A DNA stretch of 6,987 nt from Microcaldota archaeon (GCA_016214445.1 JACROM010000085.1:1-6987); one strand, 5' to 3'; positions 1-4,841 are shown, numbered from the stretch's first letter. The notes: generated by a model from the letters alone, not told the origin. Program-made: numbers and translations.

Positions 1-71
1 CGAAGGAAGAGAAAGCCAAAACGTCCCACAGGGCCAAGGCGTTCGAAGCGCTGAAGAAGGGGTTGCAATGA
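1..71 (+). CDS. C-terminal end of an upstream gene (partial, unidentified)
   Basis: Only the last 22 complete codons (from base 3) are inside the window, ending at TGA 69-71. The tail is very basic and probably helical, with the core HRAKAFEALKKGLQ. Its stop overlaps the next start as ATGA (68-71), which indicates translational coupling. By synteny with other archaea, RNase P subunit Rpp30 or another translation gene could precede Pop5, but the visible residues do not identify a family. The same C-terminal sequence is repeated 101 bases downstream inside the 68-172 mini-ORF: 12 of 22 aligned residues are identical, including RAKAFE and the terminal Leu-Gln. That a gene ends here is fairly sure; its identity is unknown. 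Confidence 0.6.
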   Translation, partial: KEEKAKTSHRAKAFEALKKGLQ

Positions 72-172
72 AGGAAAAGGAATGGCCGCACTCACAGGCG
101 ATGAAGAAAGGAAAAGCAATAGCAGCTCGCAGGGCAAAGGCATTCGAAGAGCAGGAAAAGTGGTTGCAATGA
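68..172 (+). CDS. Coupled mini-ORF 1 (34 codons, basic)
   Basis: This short ORF starts at the ATG that overlaps the upstream stop (ATGA 68-71) and ends at TGA 170-172, which itself overlaps the next ATG (169). An AAGGGG stretch at 57-62 lies just before the start and could act as a ribosome binding site. Its first residues, MKEK, match the Pop5 start. Its last 22 residues copy the C-terminus of the upstream gene, ending in Trp-Leu-Gln. It therefore looks like a duplicated junction: the end of the left gene joined to the start of Pop5. Whether the peptide has a function, or only passes ribosomes on to Pop5, cannot be told. No known family is recognised. Confidence 0.4.
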   Translation: MKEKEWPHSQAMKKGKAIAARRAKAFEEQEKWLQ

Positions 173-261
173 AGGAAAATTCCGCGCCTCTGCGCTCGGC
201 GCGTCCAAAAAGCCAGCTACGCCGGACTAACAAAAAGAAAGAAAAAAAGGGATTGAAATGA
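169..261 (+). CDS. Coupled mini-ORF 2 (30 codons, very basic)
   Basis: This ORF starts at ATG 169, inside the ATGA that closes mini-ORF 1, and stops at TGA 259-261, which overlaps the Pop5 ATG at 258. It begins MKEN and ends KKKEKKGLK, so it keeps the Lys-x-Leu-Gln/Lys ending seen at the two earlier junctions, while its middle is unrelated. The middle contains an inverted repeat (183-188 with 198-203). No protein family is recognised. Exact 4-base overlap at both ends is the main reason to take it seriously. It may be a coupling leader rather than a functional protein. Confidence 0.35.
   Translation: MKENSAPLRSARPKSQLRRTNKKKEKKGLK
183..203 (+). promoter_or_regulatory. Hairpin inside mini-ORF 2, upstream of Pop5
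   Basis: CGCGCC (183-188) and GGCGCG (198-203) are perfect inverted repeats around a 9-base loop, giving an all-GC 6-bp stem. An A-rich stretch follows (205-210 and 228-248), not a T run, so this does not look like an archaeal terminator. If transcribed it could slow ribosomes or RNA polymerase between mini-ORF 2 and Pop5. The regulatory role is inference; only the inverted repeat is seen. Confidence 0.3.
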
Positions 262-611
262 AGGAGAAAAGAAGGTACCTGAAAATCAAGGTTGAAGGCG
301 TCGAAGGGGGAGAGGAGCAGGCGAGGAAAGCAGTCAACTCAGCCTTGTTCGAGTACCTCGGCCAAAGCGGTTTTTCCAAGGCGAAACCCCAAGCCATCAA
401 GTTCGTTCCTCCTTACCTGATACTCCGCTGCAGGAACGACCAGCTGGATGAGGTTGTTGCCGCCTTATCGCTGAAGCGGTTCCATGAAGGCAAAAGCGTG
501 GCGCTCCGGACTGAAAAGGTGAGCGGCACCATTGCTGCTTTGACTGGAAAGGGGGCGAGGCGGACTAAGTGCCAGGGGGAAAACCTAGCAAGGTTGTCCC
601 CCGGGGCTTAG
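258..611 (+). CDS. rnp2: RNase P protein component 2 (Pop5/Rpp14 family)
   Basis: Pop5 is a protein subunit of archaeal RNase P. It binds the catalytic RNA as a heterotetramer with Rpp30 and helps cleave the 5' leaders of pre-tRNAs. The 117-residue protein has the family pattern: an N-terminal strand RRYLKIKV (5-12), a helix with ALFEYLG (29-35), a central strand ending in ILRCRND (55-61), a helix DEVVAALSL (64-72) and the C-terminal signature ALRTEKVSGTI (82-92). Length is normal for the family. The ATG is chosen because the strand-1 motif follows at once and it overlaps the preceding TGA as ATGA. No strong Shine-Dalgarno precedes it, only AGGGA at 248-252, so translation probably depends on coupling. 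The last ~20 residues (after Thr-Gly-Lys) are not conserved family sequence as far as I can judge. In many archaea this gene lies near psmA; here they are about 2.8 kb apart. Confidence 0.85.
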   Translation: MKEKRRYLKIKVEGVEGGEEQARKAVNSALFEYLGQSGFSKAKPQAIKFVPPYLILRCRNDQLDEVVAALSLKRFHEGKSVALRTEKVSGTIAALTGKGARRTKCQGENLARLSPGA

Positions 612-710
612 AGCGGGACGCTCGCTGCTTTGGGCGCCAGCAAGTCGAAGGAAAAAATGCCGCAATAAAAATCAGCTCGGACAACGGCAATTGACTGACG
701 CGAACAGGGG
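611..710 (+). other. Spacer after Pop5: small hairpin and weak TATA-like stretch
   Basis: No gene is seen here. A 5-bp stem (GAGCG 611-615, CGCTC 619-623, 3-base loop) starts at the last base of the Pop5 stop codon, but no T tract follows, so terminator function is doubtful. An AATAAAAA stretch at 664-671 could be a TATA element for the gene at 711. Initiation about 25 bases downstream would give a short leader. Both calls are weak. Confidence 0.3.
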
Positions 711-1793
711 ATGAATGAAGTGGCTCTCAGAAAACCAAGAATGGAACAAGGACGGTGGCTTCCGAAACACACCCCTCTTCCGGAAAAGCTTCAAGGGCAC
801 GTGGCAGGCCTCACTAGCGAAAAATACGGAACAAGAAGGGAAGCAGTGAATAACATCTCTTCGGGACTGAATTTCGGCGCAGTCCCCCACTTGGTTAAGG
901 CACTGGACGACGACAACCGGCTCGTAAACTCCGATGCCGCCGCATGGCTGGGAAAAATCCGGGACAAAATGCTCGAAACTAAAAGGGAAGACCGTACTGC
1001 TTTTGCTGGAACAGCTGAATTCGCAGCTCTGAAACTCTTCCACCCCTTTCACGAAAAACAGGAATTCATCAAACAGCTGGCGCAATTAAGGGAAGAAACC
1101 GCATCAGTGCCAGAGCTGACCGGAAGGAAAACGAGTGAATTTTCCGCAAGGCTTGGTTCCGAAGACAAGGACGAACGGCACAACGCATTGAGGGAAATGG
1201 GCGAGACTCCGGAAGAACGCTTTTTTTTCACTGCAGTGAAGATGCTGGAAGACCCGCACCCGTACGTCAGGGACGAGGCAGCGCGCCTGACAGGGCTGAT
1301 AGGCCATCGAGCTGGCGCGTACTTCCTCGAAGCTGCACTGGTTGACGAAAAAAGACAGTTTGTGCGCAACACCATTGCCGCAGCAATTGGCAGAATACAG
1401 ATGAAGAACGCGATGTGGCCAGAAACCAACATGCTGAGAGGAAAGGAAATCAGGCATTTCAACGCGGGAGTCGAAGCGCAGTTGAGAGATGAAAAAGAGA
1501 AAAGTGAAGGAGGCGCGCATGAAGAAAATACCGGAAAAAAAACCCGCAAAGAAACTTTACGGGAACCGCCAGAATGGCTGTATATGGTGGACGAGCTGAC
1601 TGGAACCAAACGTGAAATAATTCTCTACCCGTGGCTGTCCGAAAATGCAAGAAAACTGGTGGACGAAATCACTAAACCGCAAAACGAGAAACTTCGGCTT
1701 GACGGCGCACATAATTGCGAGCGGAATAGCAGGTGGCAGCGCATTTTTGTTCGGCGTACCCCTTGCTTTTGTCGCGGCACCTCATACGTTTAG
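711..1793 (+). CDS. HEAT-repeat-like protein, probably frameshifted near its C-terminus
   Basis: The 360-residue reading has two blocks that resemble HEAT/PBS-lyase helical repeats, which usually mediate protein-protein contacts. The first is at 37-83 (KYGTRREAVNNIS through DAAAWLGKI). The second is at 154-229 (ERHNALREM, then DPHPYVRDEAARLTGLIG, then FVRNTIAAAIGRI). A charged linker at 257-285 leads to PEWLYMVDELTG and PWLSENARKLVDEI. From about residue 328 the reading turns into Arg/Cys-rich sequence with no character. In the +1 frame the same bases encode a clean hydrophobic helix, so the true protein probably continues into the 1645-2064 ORF. The start is uncertain: ATG 711 has only GGGG touching it and no spaced Shine-Dalgarno, and ATG 741 is an alternative. 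I do not recognise a specific family; partner and pathway are unknown. It sits alone between Pop5 and a HEPN/MNT pair. Confidence 0.6.
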   Translation: MNEVALRKPRMEQGRWLPKHTPLPEKLQGHVAGLTSEKYGTRREAVNNISSGLNFGAVPHLVKALDDDNRLVNSDAAAWLGKIRDKMLETKREDRTAFAGTAEFAALKLFHPFHEKQEFIKQLAQLREETASVPELTGRKTSEFSARLGSEDKDERHNALREMGETPEERFFFTAVKMLEDPHPYVRDEAARLTGLIGHRAGAYFLEAALVDEKRQFVRNTIAAAIGRIQMKNAMWPETNMLRGKEIRHFNAGVEAQLRDEKEKSEGGAHEENTGKKTRKETLREPPEWLYMVDELTGTKREIILYPWLSENARKLVDEITKPQNEKLRLDGAHNCERNSRWQRIFVRRTPCFCRGTSYV

Positions 1794-2064
1794 CGTGACC
1801 GCTTTAACTCTAGATGCTCAGAGGTCCCTCAAGAAAAAACACGTTGACTTGATGAAACTTTACCACCAAGGCGGCCTGTTCGAAAATTACCGCTCGCAGG
1901 CGACAGCAAGCTCAATCAGCAGGATAAGTGAACTGAAGCCAAACTGGATATCTGTCGACGGGCGCGGAAACGTGCACTTGCGCAGGGTGCCGAAGAAATC
2001 AATCGCAAAACTCCTGTCATTGTTTCCGCTGAGGACTATGGAGCAGCCTATTGACACGGTCTGA
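1645..2064 (+). CDS. Membrane-segment ORF, likely the displaced C-terminal part of the HEAT-like protein
   Basis: This frame encodes up to 139 residues. After a basic lead-in (KSLNRKTRNFG, residues 8-18) comes one hydrophobic segment at about 22-45 (IIASGIAGGSAFLFGVPLAF), then a soluble, basic tail (LDAQRSLKKKHVDLMKLYH and on to VHLRRVPKKS). It overlaps the 711-1793 ORF by 149 bases, far more than normal for coupled archaeal genes, and no Shine-Dalgarno precedes ATG 1645. The simplest reading is a single protein with a one-base frameshift between about 1645 and 1700; CAAAAC near 1680 is a candidate indel site. A separate small membrane protein remains possible, because the positively charged lead-in also suits an independent N-terminus. 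Function is unknown. Confidence 0.5.
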   Translation: MQENWWTKSLNRKTRNFGLTAHIIASGIAGGSAFLFGVPLAFVAAPHTFSVTALTLDAQRSLKKKHVDLMKLYHQGGLFENYRSQATASSISRISELKPNWISVDGRGNVHLRRVPKKSIAKLLSLFPLRTMEQPIDTV

Positions 2065-2070
2065 AGACCG
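2057..2070 (+). terminator. Possible hairpin terminator over the 2064 stop codon
   Basis: CGGTC (2057-2061) pairs with GACCG (2066-2070) across a TGAA loop that contains part of the stop codon. A T-rich run (GTTTGTTT, 2075-2082) follows after a few GC bases. Archaeal termination depends mainly on T tracts, so the T-rich run is the more relevant part and it is short. Weak call. Confidence 0.25.
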
Positions 2071-2206
2071 CGCCGTTTGTTTCAGCAGACTTTACTGACC
2101 GCAAGTGGACGTTTAGGGAATTGCTTTCATTCAGGGTGTGACGCTGTGAGTCAAACAATCGCGGAAGGCTTACCGCAACCAACACCAAAAGGGACGACCA
2201 CCCTCA

Positions 2207-2226
2207 GAGGAAACTAAATAAATACC
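2207..2226 (+). promoter_or_regulatory. TATA-box promoter of the HEPN/MNT pair
   Basis: CTAAATAAATA (2214-2224) is a good archaeal TATA box, preceded by purine-rich GAGGAAA (2207-2213) where a BRE would sit. Its centre is about 27 bases before the ATG at 2247. Transcription would therefore start at or just before the start codon, giving a leaderless or nearly leaderless mRNA. This agrees with the absence of a Shine-Dalgarno before the HEPN gene. The box and its distance are seen; the start site is inferred. Confidence 0.5.
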
Positions 2227-2246
2227 CTGGAAACAAACTATTGGGT

Positions 2247-2618
2247 ATGCGAGAAGAAGCAAGGAACTGGCTTGAACAGGCAAAAGAAGACCTTGAAACA
2301 GCAGAAGCGAACTTTCAAACAAAAAGGTATTATGCTTGCGCTTTTTTCTGCCAACAGGCTGCCGAAAAAGCCCTGAAGGCGTTGACAATAGAACGGCTCC
2401 ACGAATTTCCAAGGACGCATAGCCTGGTCGAGTTAGGCATTAAAGTGGGTTTCGGAAAAGACGAAGATTTGATTGAACTGAACCCGGATTACACGATTTC
2501 GCGGTACCCAGATGCAGCAAGTGCGGTGCCGGCAAAAATTTACACCGCCAAGAAAGCAGAAGAAAAGCTCGAAGCAGCCAAACGGGTGCTGGAAAAGGTG
2601 AATAAATGGATAAAGTAG
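2247..2618 (+). CDS. HEPN-domain protein (toxin-type partner of MNT)
   Basis: This 123-residue protein belongs to the HEPN superfamily (PF05168-like), four-helix proteins that often act as RNases in toxin-antitoxin pairs. Seen in sequence: helix 1 with NWLEQAKEDLETAEAN (7-22); helix 2 with YYACAFFCQQAAEKALKAL (28-46), the typical family core; TH at 57-58 followed by SLVEL; YTISRYPD (82-89), the conserved Arg-Tyr-Pro-Asp turn; and a Lys/Glu-rich last helix (100-121). The classical HepT RX4HXY motif and an RX4-6H motif are not present, so RNase activity is unproven. ATG 2247 is preferred to TTG 2241, because the TATA spacing suits it and the family core follows at the usual distance. Its end overlaps the MNT gene by 13 bases. 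Confidence 0.85.
   Translation: MREEARNWLEQAKEDLETAEANFQTKRYYACAFFCQQAAEKALKALTIERLHEFPRTHSLVELGIKVGFGKDEDLIELNPDYTISRYPDAASAVPAKIYTAKKAEEKLEAAKRVLEKVNKWIK
2595..2601 (+). promoter_or_regulatory. Shine-Dalgarno of the MNT gene
   Basis: AAGGTGA lies inside the end of the HEPN gene, 4 bases before ATG 2606. GGTGA complements the archaeal 16S rRNA 3' end. The same GGTGA core precedes the Rrp41 and Rrp42 genes in this window, so it is the usual site of this genome for internal operon genes. Confidence 0.6.
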
Positions 2619-2914
2619 TGGAAGTTTTCCTGCTCAAACTCAAGAAAAACTTTCAAGTGGAAAAAGCGATACTGTTCGGTTCCCGGGCCAGGGGAGACCA
2701 TTTGAGCGAAAGTGACTACGATTTCGTCATTGTTTCCAAGGATTTCTCAAAAATGGATTTCCTGGACCGGATCAAAGCGGTAATAAGGCGTTGCGACGCT
2801 TTCTTCAACGCGGATTTCCTTTGCTATACCCCTGAAGAGTTCGAGAAAAAGCGGAAACAGATAGGGATCGTCGGCGAGGCGGTAAGGGAAGGAAAATTTC
2901 TCATAGGCCAGTGA
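2606..2914 (+). CDS. Minimal nucleotidyltransferase (MNT, MntA-type antitoxin)
   Basis: A 102-residue DNA-polymerase-beta-type nucleotidyltransferase of minimal size. The motif is complete: GS at 25-26 inside FGSRARG (24-30), exactly ten residues, then DYD (37-39), with a third likely metal ligand Asp70 in NADFL (68-72). In characterised HEPN/MNT pairs the MNT neutralises the HEPN toxin by transferring AMP to a tyrosine near its active site. Order (HEPN first, MNT second), a 13-base overlap and an in-gene Shine-Dalgarno support one operon. All catalytic residues are present, so an active enzyme is likely. Family and pairing are established knowledge; that this MNT modifies this HEPN is inference. 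Confidence 0.88.
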   Translation: MDKVVEVFLLKLKKNFQVEKAILFGSRARGDHLSESDYDFVIVSKDFSKMDFLDRIKAVIRRCDAFFNADFLCYTPEEFEKKRKQIGIVGEAVREGKFLIGQ

Positions 2915-2962
2915 AGCGAATCAAATAACTCCCGCCAAAAACAAGACCGCCACAAGGCTCAC

Positions 2963-3159
2963 ATGGCTGAAAGAACGCGCGAGATTCAGGACTTTGTAGC
3001 ACAACATCCTCGTTTACGTTATTTTTTGCAGCAATCGTCCTTTCCGCTTATCCAACCCTGCTGCCATTTAGCCAGCTTGCAATAGTGTACGTACTGTTAT
3101 TGCTCGCGGTTTTGCTCTCTTTTTACGCAATTGCCGGAGTCAAAAAAGCCGGAATCTAG
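2963..3159 (+). pseudogene. Small two-helix membrane protein split by a frameshift at a T6 run
   Basis: ATG 2963 opens a frame reading MAERTREIQDFVAQHPRLRY, which alone ends at TAG 3083-3085 after 40 residues with an uninformative tail. At TTTTTT (3022-3027) the -1 frame carries on as AAIVLSAYPTLLPF and then a strong membrane helix, IVYVLLLLAVLLSFYAIAGV, ending KKAGI at TAG 3157-3159. The -1 frame has no start codon upstream of the run, because TGA 2968-2970 closes it. Joined, the product would be about 65 residues with a charged N-terminus and two membrane spans. It may be a decayed gene, a one-T sequencing or assembly error, or programmed -1 slippage, since T TTT TTG is a slippery heptamer. 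A weak TATA-like CAAATAA lies at 2926-2932. Function is unknown. Confidence 0.45.
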
Positions 3160-3380
3160 TCCGGAATCAAATGTGGCTGACTGCTTCCGAGGGCAGTTTT
3201 CCGGCGGTTTTCTTGTCTGCATTGTATGCTCTCCGGCCATACTATGCATACTCGCGCGCTCGCGAGGTATTGTGTATAGCGGTTGTGAAACAACTCGTAT
3301 GCAACAAAAAACCGGAAAAAAAGGGTTAATAAAGACTTATTGCATGAAATAAACGTAACGGGAAAAAGAACACACGGTTT
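3160..3380 (+). other. Non-coding stretch upstream of psmA with hairpins
   Basis: No convincing gene. The most open reading is ATG 3171 to TAA 3327-3329 (52 residues), but it has no Shine-Dalgarno and no recognisable fold. Two inverted repeats are clear. One is a stem ATACTCGCG (3248-3256) with CGCGAGGTAT (3261-3270), one bulge, extended by CTAT 3242-3245 with ATAG 3276-3279. The other is GTTGT (3282-3286) with ACAAC (3290-3294) around GAA. CCGGAATC is directly repeated at 3149-3156 and 3161-3168. This could be a structured RNA or the 3' end of the preceding transcript; nothing identifies it as a known RNA family. Confidence 0.35.
3242..3279 (+). other. GC-rich imperfect hairpin
   Basis: The core stem has 9 pairs (3248-3256 with 3261-3270, one bulged base) and a 4-base loop CGCT. 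Outer pairs CTAT/ATAG close a longer imperfect stem. It has the highest GC content in an otherwise AT-rich intergenic stretch. No T tract follows directly, so it is not a typical archaeal terminator. It could be a structured RNA element or a protein-binding palindrome. Confidence 0.4.
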
Positions 3381-3384
3381 TTTG

Positions 3385-3400
3385 TGTTTTAATAAATTGG
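3385..3400 (+). promoter_or_regulatory. Probable promoter of the psmA-exosome operon
   Basis: TTTTAATAAA (3387-3396) is a TATA-like box in an AT-rich stretch. A start about 25 bases further, near 3417, would leave a short leader that just includes the Shine-Dalgarno at 3419-3425. A second AT box, TAATATAT (3403-3410), would place the start almost at the ATG and lose the Shine-Dalgarno, so the first is preferred. This would be the main promoter of the five-gene operon, separate from Pop5. Confidence 0.5.
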
Positions 3401-3418
3401 AGTAATATATCAAAATTA

Positions 3419-3425
3419 GAGGTGG
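3419..3425 (+). promoter_or_regulatory. Shine-Dalgarno of psmA
   Basis: GAGGTGG lies 7 bases before ATG 3433 and is one of the two longest anti-Shine-Dalgarno matches in the window. It fixes the psmA start and fits strong expression of the first gene of the operon. Confidence 0.65.
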
Positions 3426-3432
3426 TTTTCAC

Positions 3433-4137
3433 ATGTATCCGCCTTCTCAGGCAGCATATGACAGAGCAATCACGGTTTTTTCACCAGACGGCAGACTGTT
3501 CCAGGTGGAGTACGCGCGCGAAGCAGTCAAAACAGGCAGCACCAGCATAGGCGTAGTGTGCGAAGACGGCATCGTGCTTCTGGCGCACAAGCGGGCAACT
3601 TCGCCTCTGGTAATAGGCGGCTCTACAGAGAAAATATTCACCATAGACGCGCACATCGCGGCATCCTCATCAGGACTGGTGGCTGACGCGAGGAAACTAG
3701 TGGACTACGCGAGGCTCGAAGCGCAGAAGCACAGGCTCACGTTCAACGAACAGATTCCGGTTGAAGTTTTATCCAAGCACATCGGAGACCACATACAATT
3801 CTACACCCAGTACGCCGGAGTCAGGCCGTACGGAGTGTCGTTCCTCATAGCAGGAGCGGACGGGGGACTCAGGTTGTACGAGACCGACCCGTCAGGAGCG
3901 CTTTTCGAGTACAAGGCAGCCGCAATAGGGGCAGGCAAGAAGGCAGTGGAAGAACTGCTTGAAAAAGAGTACAAGGACGGAATGGTACTTGACGAAGGAG
4001 TGAGGCTCGCGGTCAAGGCAATAAGGAAAGTGGTGGAGGGCAAACTTACCGCCAACACCTTTGACTTGGCCATAATCAGCAAGGACGACGGCAAGGTGCG
4101 GGTCCTTTCAAAGGAAGAAAAAGCCAAGTGGCTGTGA
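3433..4137 (+). CDS. psmA: 20S proteasome subunit alpha
   Basis: Seven copies form each outer ring of the archaeal 20S proteasome in the cytoplasm. They gate entry to the proteolytic beta rings and dock the PAN or Cdc48-type ATPases. The 234-residue length is normal. The alpha signature is near perfect: YDRAITVFSPDGRLFQVEYA at 9-28, including the gate motif YDR (9-11). Lys67 in EKIF matches the lysine that binds the HbYX tail of the activating ATPase. SGLVADAR (80-87) and the ring-contact motif GVRPYG (129-134) are present. Alpha subunits are non-catalytic and no N-terminal threonine is expected. It is the first gene of the operon, with its own promoter and a good Shine-Dalgarno, and six bases separate it from the SBDS gene. 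The beta subunit is not in this window. Confidence 0.97.
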   Translation: MYPPSQAAYDRAITVFSPDGRLFQVEYAREAVKTGSTSIGVVCEDGIVLLAHKRATSPLVIGGSTEKIFTIDAHIAASSSGLVADARKLVDYARLEAQKHRLTFNEQIPVEVLSKHIGDHIQFYTQYAGVRPYGVSFLIAGADGGLRLYETDPSGALFEYKAAAIGAGKKAVEELLEKEYKDGMVLDEGVRLAVKAIRKVVEGKLTANTFDLAIISKDDGKVRVLSKEEKAKWL

Positions 4138-4143
4138 GCTGAA

Positions 4144-4833
4144 ATGTCAGGCATAGAGAACACCATAATCGCGCGCATCGAACGGCAAGGCGAACACTTC
4201 GAAATCCTAGTGGACCCCAAAGCCGCTTACGACTACAAGACAGGCGCAAAGAAGGACTTTGCGAACGTCTTGGCGTTCGACGAGGTGTTCAAGGACGCGA
4301 AGAAGGGCGAGAGGCAGACCTCGAGCGCGCTGAAGAAGGCTTTCGGGACAGATGAAATAGAGAAGGTCGCCGTCAAGATATTCCAGGACGGGGAACTTCA
4401 GCTGACAACGGAACAGAAAAGGAAGGCGGTAACGGAAAAAAGGGCGAAGGTCATAGCGCTCATAGCAGCCAACGTCATGGACCCGCGCACAAAAACCCCG
4501 CACCCGCCAGCGAGGATAGAAAAAGCCCTTGATGAGGCAAAGTTTCACTTCGACGCTTTCAAGAGAGCAGAAGAACAGATGGAGGAAGCAATAGAATCGA
4601 TACGGGAAATCATACCCATAAGCATGGAAAAAGTAAGGGTGGCAGTGAAGGTTCCCGCAACCCACGCGCCGCGGATATACGGGATGCTCAAGGAATACGG
4701 CATGTCGAAGGAAGAATGGGGAAACGACGGTTCACTTATGGCCTTGATGGAGCTCCCAGTAGGAATAGAGGCGGAATTCTACGACCGGCTGAACAAGGCA
4801 ACTGCCGGACAATGCCAAACCAGGAGGTTATGA
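4144..4833 (+). CDS. sdo1: Ribosome maturation protein SBDS/Sdo1
   Basis: Archaeal orthologue of Shwachman-Bodian-Diamond protein, which in eukaryotes works with the EFL1 GTPase to release eIF6/Tif6 from the 60S subunit. The 229 residues cover all three domains. The N-terminal FYSH-type domain is at ~1-88: KKDFANVLAFDEVFKDAKKGE at 36-56 (given in parts: ANVLAFDEVF, DAKKGE), and KIFQDGELQLTTEQK at 78-92. The helical domain is at ~89-160: KRAKVIALIAANVMDPRT, then the conserved PHPPARIEKAL at 119-129. The ferredoxin-like C-terminal domain is at ~161-229. The start has only a weak GTGA 6 bases upstream, overlapping the psmA stop, so coupling to psmA is likely. The final residues TAGQCQTRRL do not look like the usual family ending. 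They encode the Rrp4 Shine-Dalgarno (AGGAGGT), and the stop overlaps an ATG as ATGA. Confidence 0.95.
   Translation: MSGIENTIIARIERQGEHFEILVDPKAAYDYKTGAKKDFANVLAFDEVFKDAKKGERQTSSALKKAFGTDEIEKVAVKIFQDGELQLTTEQKRKAVTEKRAKVIALIAANVMDPRTKTPHPPARIEKALDEAKFHFDAFKRAEEQMEEAIESIREIIPISMEKVRVAVKVPATHAPRIYGMLKEYGMSKEEWGNDGSLMALMELPVGIEAEFYDRLNKATAGQCQTRRL
4822..4828 (+). promoter_or_regulatory. Shine-Dalgarno within SBDS 3' end, for Rrp4
   Basis: AGGAGGT is a perfect anti-Shine-Dalgarno match, but its spacing suits no ATG well: 1 base to ATG 4830 and 13 bases to ATG 4842. Because of this the exact Rrp4 start stays open. Confidence 0.5.
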
Positions 4834-4841
4834 TTAAACAT

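Larger units (their letters stand above)
1..178 (+). repeat. Diverged ~101-bp tandem duplication spanning a gene junction
   Basis: Bases 1-78 align without gaps to 102-179 at an offset of 101. The best part is 30-77 against 131-178, with about 41 of 48 bases identical, including TTGCAATGAAGGAAAA at 63-78 and 164-179 (one mismatch or none at the ends). Two differences in the RAKAFE codons are third-position silent changes (GCC/GCA and GCG/GCA). That pattern fits copies that diverged while being translated. A third, weaker copy of the junction core lies at 246-266, around the Pop5 start. The unit may begin left of the window, so its full length is unknown. Confidence 0.7.

Noticed and set aside
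1..266. CRISPR-like array suggested by the regularly spaced repeat
   Set aside because: Only two good copies and one partial, spaced 101 and 89 bases, imperfect, lying in reading frames with conserved stop/start overlaps. This is a tandem junction duplication, not repeat-spacer structure.
1049..1609. Minus-strand reading opposite the HEAT-like gene
   Set aside because: Ser/Cys/Phe-rich antisense shadow with no domain; the + strand has HEAT-like repeats.
2065..2217. Reading stays open for 50 codons past the TGA at 2062-2064, suggesting stop read-through or a Pyl/Sec codon
   Set aside because: The extension has no domain character, contains a TATA box at its end and differs in composition from the ORF before it. 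No recoding element is visible.
3171..3329. 52-residue ORF from ATG 3171
   Set aside because: No ribosome binding site or family resemblance, and the inverted repeats fall inside it. Noted in the spacer entry but not called a gene.
3131..3352. 73-residue reading from a TTG with a Cys-rich hydrophobic patch
   Set aside because: It overlaps the end of the membrane-protein frame, has no Shine-Dalgarno and no recognisable fold, and covers the hairpin region. Chance opening is more likely.
3160..3432. tRNA or other known RNA gene upstream of psmA
   Set aside because: No T-arm consensus, no cloverleaf and no C/D box pair could be found; only simple hairpins.
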